A stretch of 64,000 bases of DNA from Hyphomicrobiales bacterium (GTDB lineage Bacteria; Pseudomonadota; Alphaproteobacteria; Rhizobiales; Rhizobiaceae). The notes beneath the pieces were generated by a model. The model made no database searches, had not been told where the DNA came from, and saw only the letters and a list, made by a program, of their open reading frames with translations. Every line of letters starts with the position of its first letter. The stretch's first letter is position 1. The stretch spans positions 248,001 to 312,000 of the forward strand of contig UCEU01000001.1 of assembly GCA_900471485.1 (NCBI GenBank), read 5' to 3'. Positions 55,901-61,900 of the stretch are shown here, one piece after another. A program made the position numbers and the translations under genes.

Positions 55901-58900
55901 CCGTGTCCGACAGAGCGCCGCCGCTCCCGGTGTTGCCGTTGTCGTTGGTCACCATGGTCAGAGTGACGGTGCCGTTCGCATTGGCGACCGGGTTGAACGT
56001 GGGCCGTGTGCCGGCCGCGGCCAGGAAGCCGTTGATATTGGCAAGAGTGCCGTTCAGTACCAGCGTGCCGCTTCCCGATCCGCTGACTGTGACGCCTGCA
56101 CCGTTCGCGGCCGTCAGCGTCCCGGAATTGACGCTGAGCGTCACCGTGATCGCGCCTGTGCCGGCGTCGACATCGGTGACCTGGATGCCGGCGAGAGAAA
56201 GCGCGGTATCCTCGTTCGTGCCGAAAGTTGCGGGCAATGTGTTGACCGGCGCGTCGTTGACCGCCGTGACATTGAAGGTGAAGCTGTTGGGTGTCTGGTC
56301 GGTGTCCTGGCCGCCATTGGCCGTTCCGCCGTTGTCGCGCACCTGGAATGTGAACGAGGCAAGGCCCGCACCGTTGGCATTGGTGGTCGGCGTGAAGGTC
56401 AGGTTACCGAAATTCGCGGCGGAGATGACCTGTCCCGCCGTGACGGGCGTACCGCCGAGCGAGAGCACGCCATTCGTCGGCAACGTCGTGATGACGACGG
56501 CGGCGAAGCTGTTCGCGGGGCTGTCGGCGGCGTCGCTGAAACCGAAGCTCGCGGCCGAGAAGGTGTAGGTCGCATCCTCGTTGATGGTCACGGTGTTGTC
56601 GGTGCCCGATGGCGCGTCGTTGACCGGCGTCACCGAAATCGTCGCGGTGTCGATATCGACCAGCGCCATGCCGCCGGTATTGCCGTTGTCGTTGGTGGTC
56701 ATCGTCAGCGTGACGCTTGATGTCGAATTGGCCGCGGGCGTGTAGCTCGGGCGCGTCGCGGCGGCGAGATAGGCATTGATGTCGGCGAGCGTGCCCGAGA
56801 GCGTCAGTGATTGCGAGCCGGAGCCGGTCACGTTCACTCCGCCGGCGGCCAGTGCCGAGAGCACGCCGGAGTTCACTGAGAGCGTCACGGTCATGGTGCC
56901 GGAGCCCGCATCCTGGTCGGAAATCTGCAGCCCCGCGAGGCCGAGCGCCGTGTCCTCGATAGCCGTGAACGTCGGAGGAAGAGTGTTGACCGGCGGTGTG
57001 TTGACGGAGGCGACAGCGACCGTCACCTGCGCGGTTTCGGTGGTTCCGCCGGAAGTCACCGTATAGGTGAAATTCGCCATGCCGTTGTAGTCGAGCGTCG
57101 GCGTGAAGACCAGCTGGCCCGAGCCGTTGAGGCGCACGGAGCCGTTGGCGACGGTCACGGCGGCGCCACCTGCGGTGATCGCCTTGCCATCGACGGCGGT
57201 GATCAGGCGGCCCGGGTTCTCGAAACTGTCGTTGGCGAGAACGGAGATGACAACGGGCACGTCCTCGTCGGTGGATACGGAATCATTGGCGATATCGGCA
57301 ACCGGCGTGATGTCGACCGCGATCGTGCTGTTGGCGGCAAGCGCGCCGTCGGAGGTGCGCACGGAAATCTGCGCCGGACCATTGTAATCCGCGGTCGGCG
57401 CATAGCTGGCGCCGGCAAGTGCCGCGTTGATCGCCGTCGCGGTTCCGGAGAAGGTCATCGTCTGGTCCGACGTGCCGTCGCCGGCGCTGAAGGAAAGACC
57501 CGACGTGCCCGAGAGCGAGAAGGCGCCGTTGGTGACCGTTACGGTGACGGTCAGCGTGCCGCTGTCGATATCCGTGACTGTGATCGCGTTGCCGCCTGAC
57601 GGCGAGAAGATGATCGACGTATCTTCCGCCGTCGTCTGCGCGCCTGGGACGGTGTTGACGGGCGCGTCGTTGACAGGCGTGACGTTGACCGTGACGGTGG
57701 CGGTTTCGGTCACGCCGCCTGAGGTCACGGTGTAAGTGAAGCTGGTGGTGCCGTTGAAATTCGCGGCGGGTGTATAGGTGATCGTGCCATCGGCGGCGAA
57801 AGTCACCGTTCCCTGGCCTGATGGCGGCTGGGTGACGGAGGAAATGATCCGACCGGGGTTCTCGAAGTTGTCGGCGGAGGCGCCGTTGGTACCGGTGATC
57901 GCGTTGAAGGTGATCGCGGTGTCTTCGTTGGTCGTCACGGTATCTGCGACGATGTCGGCAACCGGTGTGATCGAGATCGCAACCGTGTCGGTATCGGTCA
58001 GCGCGCCGTCGAATGTCTGGATCGTCAACTGCGCGGCGCCGTTGTAGTCGGCGGTGGCGGTGTAGGTCAGGCCGGCGAGCGCGGCGTTTACCTGCGCGGC
58101 GGTGCCGGAGATTCTCACCGTCGCAGTGCCGTTGCTGGTCACGGTTGCACCGGAACCGGTGGCCACGCTCGCGATGCCGTTGGTGACGGTTATGGTCGTG
58201 GTGAGTGTGTCGCCATCGACGTCGGTGACGGATACGCCGCCTATTGCAAGCGGGGTGTCCTCGGCCACGGTCTGGGCGCCCGGAACCGTGTTCACCGGCG
58301 CGTCGTTGACCGGGACGATGTTTACGTTCACCGTTGCGGTTTCGGTCACACCGCTCGAGGTAACGGTGTAGGTGAAGCTGGTATTGCCGTTGAGGTTGGC
58401 GGATGGCGTGAAGGTCAGCGTGCCGTCGGCGTTGAGGCGCACGGTACCGCCGGTCACGTTGACGACGCCGTTGGCGACGATAGCGCTGCCGTTGATCGCG
58501 GTGATCGTGTGAACAGGGTTCTCGAAACTGTCGTTGCTGTTGACGTCGATGACGACGGCCGTGTCTTCGTTCGTCGAGACGTTGTCGTTGGTGATATCGG
58601 CGACCGGGGTCACCGTGATGGTCTGCGTATCGGTATCCGTCAGCTGCCCGTCGCTGCTGGTCATGGTCAGCGTCACGGAGCCGTTAAAGTCGGCCACCGG
58701 TGAATAGCTCGGCCGGGCCGTCGAAGTCAGGTAGGCGTTGATATTGGCGAGCGTTCCCGAGAGCGTGATCGTGGCGGTGCCGGAGCCGCTGACGGTGACA
58801 CCTGACCCGGTGGCGGCGCTGAGTGTGCCGGAGCCAACGGATAGCGTCACGGTCGTCACGCCCGTTCCTGCGTCGGGATCGGCGACTGACAGGCCGGTGA

Positions 58901-61900
58901 GGGAGAGCGTACCGTCCTCGGCGATGCTCCAGCCGTTGGCGGGCAGGCCGTTCACCGGCGGATCGTTGACGGCGACGACGGCGACCGTCGCGATCGCGGT
59001 ATTGGAGGCGAGCGCCCCATCCGACACCGTCACGCTGATCGAGCGTGCGGTCGTGCCCGGATCGTCCGAGGAGGAAGCGTAGCGGATCTGGCCGAGTGCC
59101 GTCTGGTAGGCCGCCTTGCTGGCCGAGCCGCTGAGCGTCAGCGTGAAGGTCGACGGGTTGTAGCTGGCGGTGATGCCCGCCGGCAGCGTTCCCGAGACAG
59201 ACAACGCATCGCCGGCCTGGGCATTGGTGATGACGACGGTCGCCGATGCCATGTTGGCGCTGTCGATATCACTGACCAGCACGCCGGTGTTGACGATCGC
59301 GACGCCGGCGCCGTTTTCCGTGTAGCTGGTGGCGTATCCGGTTCCGGCAGCGGATGCGTCGAGGTCGAGCGTCGGCGCGTCGTTGACCGGGTTGACCGTG
59401 ATCGTTGCCGTATCGACATCGGTCAGCGCGCCGCCCGATCCGGTGTTGCCGCCGTCGTTGGTCGTCATCGTCAGCGTGACTGCGCCGTTGAAGTCAGCGG
59501 TCGGAGTGAAGAGGGGCCTTGCGGTCGAGGCGAGGTAGGCGTTGATGCTGGCAAGCGTTCCCGACAGCGTGAGGGAGGAGGTCCCCGATCCGGTGATCGT
59601 AACGCCTGCGCCTGACGTCGCCGTCAATTGACCGCCGCTAACGCCGAGCACGACGCTGACGGTGCCATTGCCGGCATCGACATCGGCGATCGAAAGGCCC
59701 GAAAGGCTGACGGCCGAATCCTCGTCGGTCGTCCAGCCGCCCGATGGCAGCGTGTTCACCGGCGCATCGTTGACCGCGTTGATGGTGATGGTGCGTGTGT
59801 CGGTATCGGTGAGGATGCCGCCGGTGCCGGTACTGCCGCCATCGCTCGTGGTCATGGTCAGCGTGACCGCGCCATTGGCGTTGGTGGCGGGCGTGAATAC
59901 CGGGACGGAGGCGGATGCCAGATAAGTATTGATCGCCGAGAGCGTGCCGGAAAGCGTGAGCGATGCCGATCCGGAACCGGTGATGGCGACGCCGCCTGCG
60001 GAGGTTGCCGCCAGCGTTCCGCCACCGACGGCGAGCGTCACGGTCATCGTGCCGTTGCCGGCATCCACGTCTGAGATGGAAAGACCGGAAAGCGCGATGC
60101 CGCTATCTTCGTTGGTCGTCCAGCCCGAGGCCGGAAGCGTGTTGACCGGGGCGTCGTTGACGGCCGTGACGTTGACCGTCACCGTCGCCGTTTCGGTGAC
60201 GCCGCCCGATGTCACGGTGTAGGTGAACGTCGTCTGGCCGTTGAAATTGGCCGAAGGCGTGTAGACCAGCGTACCGTCGGCGGCAAAGGTGACGCTGCCC
60301 TGTCCGGCAGGCGGTTGCGTGATGCTCGTTACCGCGCGGCTCGGGTCTTTGAAACTGTCTGGTGTCGCTCCATTCGTGCCGGTGATGACGTTGAAGGTGA
60401 GCGCCGTATCCTCGGCGGTCGTCACCGTATCTGGCGTAATGTCGGCGACCGGATTGACCGTGATCGCCACCGTATCTGTGTCCGTCAGCGATCCGTCCGA
60501 TGTCGCGACCGTCAGCGTGTCGGAGCCGTTGAAATCGGCCTTGCCGGTATAACGCAGCGATGCGAGCACGCTGTTGACCTGCGCCAGGGTGCCGGAGACC
60601 GTGACGGTCCCCGTGCCGTTGCCGGTGATCGTGCCTGCCGTGACGGATGGCGAGAGGGTGCCGTTGGCGACCGACAGCGTCACGGTGACCGAACCGCTGT
60701 CGACGTCTGCGACGGAGATGCCGGTGATCGCGCTCTGCACGTCCTCGTTAAGCGTGACGGAGCCGGGAACGGTGTTCACAGGCGCGTCGTTGACGGAAAT
60801 GACGTTGACGGTAGCAACCGCGATGTTCGAGGCCGCCGCACCGTCGTTGACGGAGACGTTGATTGTTCTCGGCGTCGTCGAGGGATTGTCAGAGCTCGAC
60901 AGGAAGCGGATCTGCTGCAGCGCCGCTTCGTAGCTCGCCTTGGTGGCCGAACCGGTGAGCGTCAGCGTGAAGGTGCTGGCGTTGTAGCTGGCGGTGATGC
61001 CGGCAGGCAGCGTTCCCGATACGGCGAGGAGATCGCCGGCCTGGCCGTTGGTGATCATTGCCGTCAGCGACGCCATGTTGGCATTGTCGACATCGGTGAT
61101 CACGCCATCGGTATCGGCGATGGCGACGCCTGTTCCCTTTTCCGTGTAGGTGGTCGAAAAGCCGGTGCCGGCACCCGATGCGTCGAGGTCGAGGATCGGC
61201 GCGTCGTTGACGGGCGTGATGTTGATCGTCGCCGTGTCGGTATCGGTCAGTGGTCCGCCAGTACCGAAGTTGCCGAGATCACTGGTCGTCATCGTCAACG
61301 TGACGGCGCCATTGGCGTCGGCAACGGGTACGTAGATCGGCGCGGCCGTGGAGGCCAGGTAGGCGTTGATGTTGGCGAGCGTTCCGGTCAGCACCATCGT
61401 GCCGGTCCCGGAGCCGCTGACTGTGACGGAGCCGGTCGAGGCTGCAGTCAGGGTACCCGTGGGGACCTGGAGCCTGACCGTCATATTGCCGGTTCCGGCA
61501 TCAGGATCTGCAATCGAGAGGCCGGTGAGGGTGACGTTGGTGTCTTCGTTGGTCGTCCAGCTCGTTGGCAGCGTGTTGACCGGCGCATCGTTGACGGCGG
61601 TGATCGCCACCGTCGTGATCGCGCTGTTGGAGTTCAGGCTGCCGTCGTTGACGTTGACGCTGATGTTGCGCGACGTCGATGTGCCGTTGAGCGTCGGGTT
61701 GTCCGAGCTCGACGTATAGAGCACCTGCCGGAGCGCGGTCTCGTAGGCGGCCTTGGTGGCTGAGCCGGTCAGCGTCAGCGTGAAGGTCGAGGCGTTGTAG
61801 CTTGCGGTGATACCTGCAGGCAGAGTTCCCGTCACCGCAAGCAGGTCTCCTGCTTGGCCGTTGCTGATGACGACCGAGGCTGAAGCCATGTTGGCGTTGT

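Noticed and set aside
42123..56720. Very long plus-strand open frames inside the giant gene (42123-46052, 47826-51989, 54060-56720)
   Set aside because: They lie exactly antisense to the repeats. The sense gene hardly uses TTA, CTA or TCA codons, so the opposite strand lacks stops. The translated products are low-complexity Arg/Gly/Val-rich strings that merely echo the repeat period.
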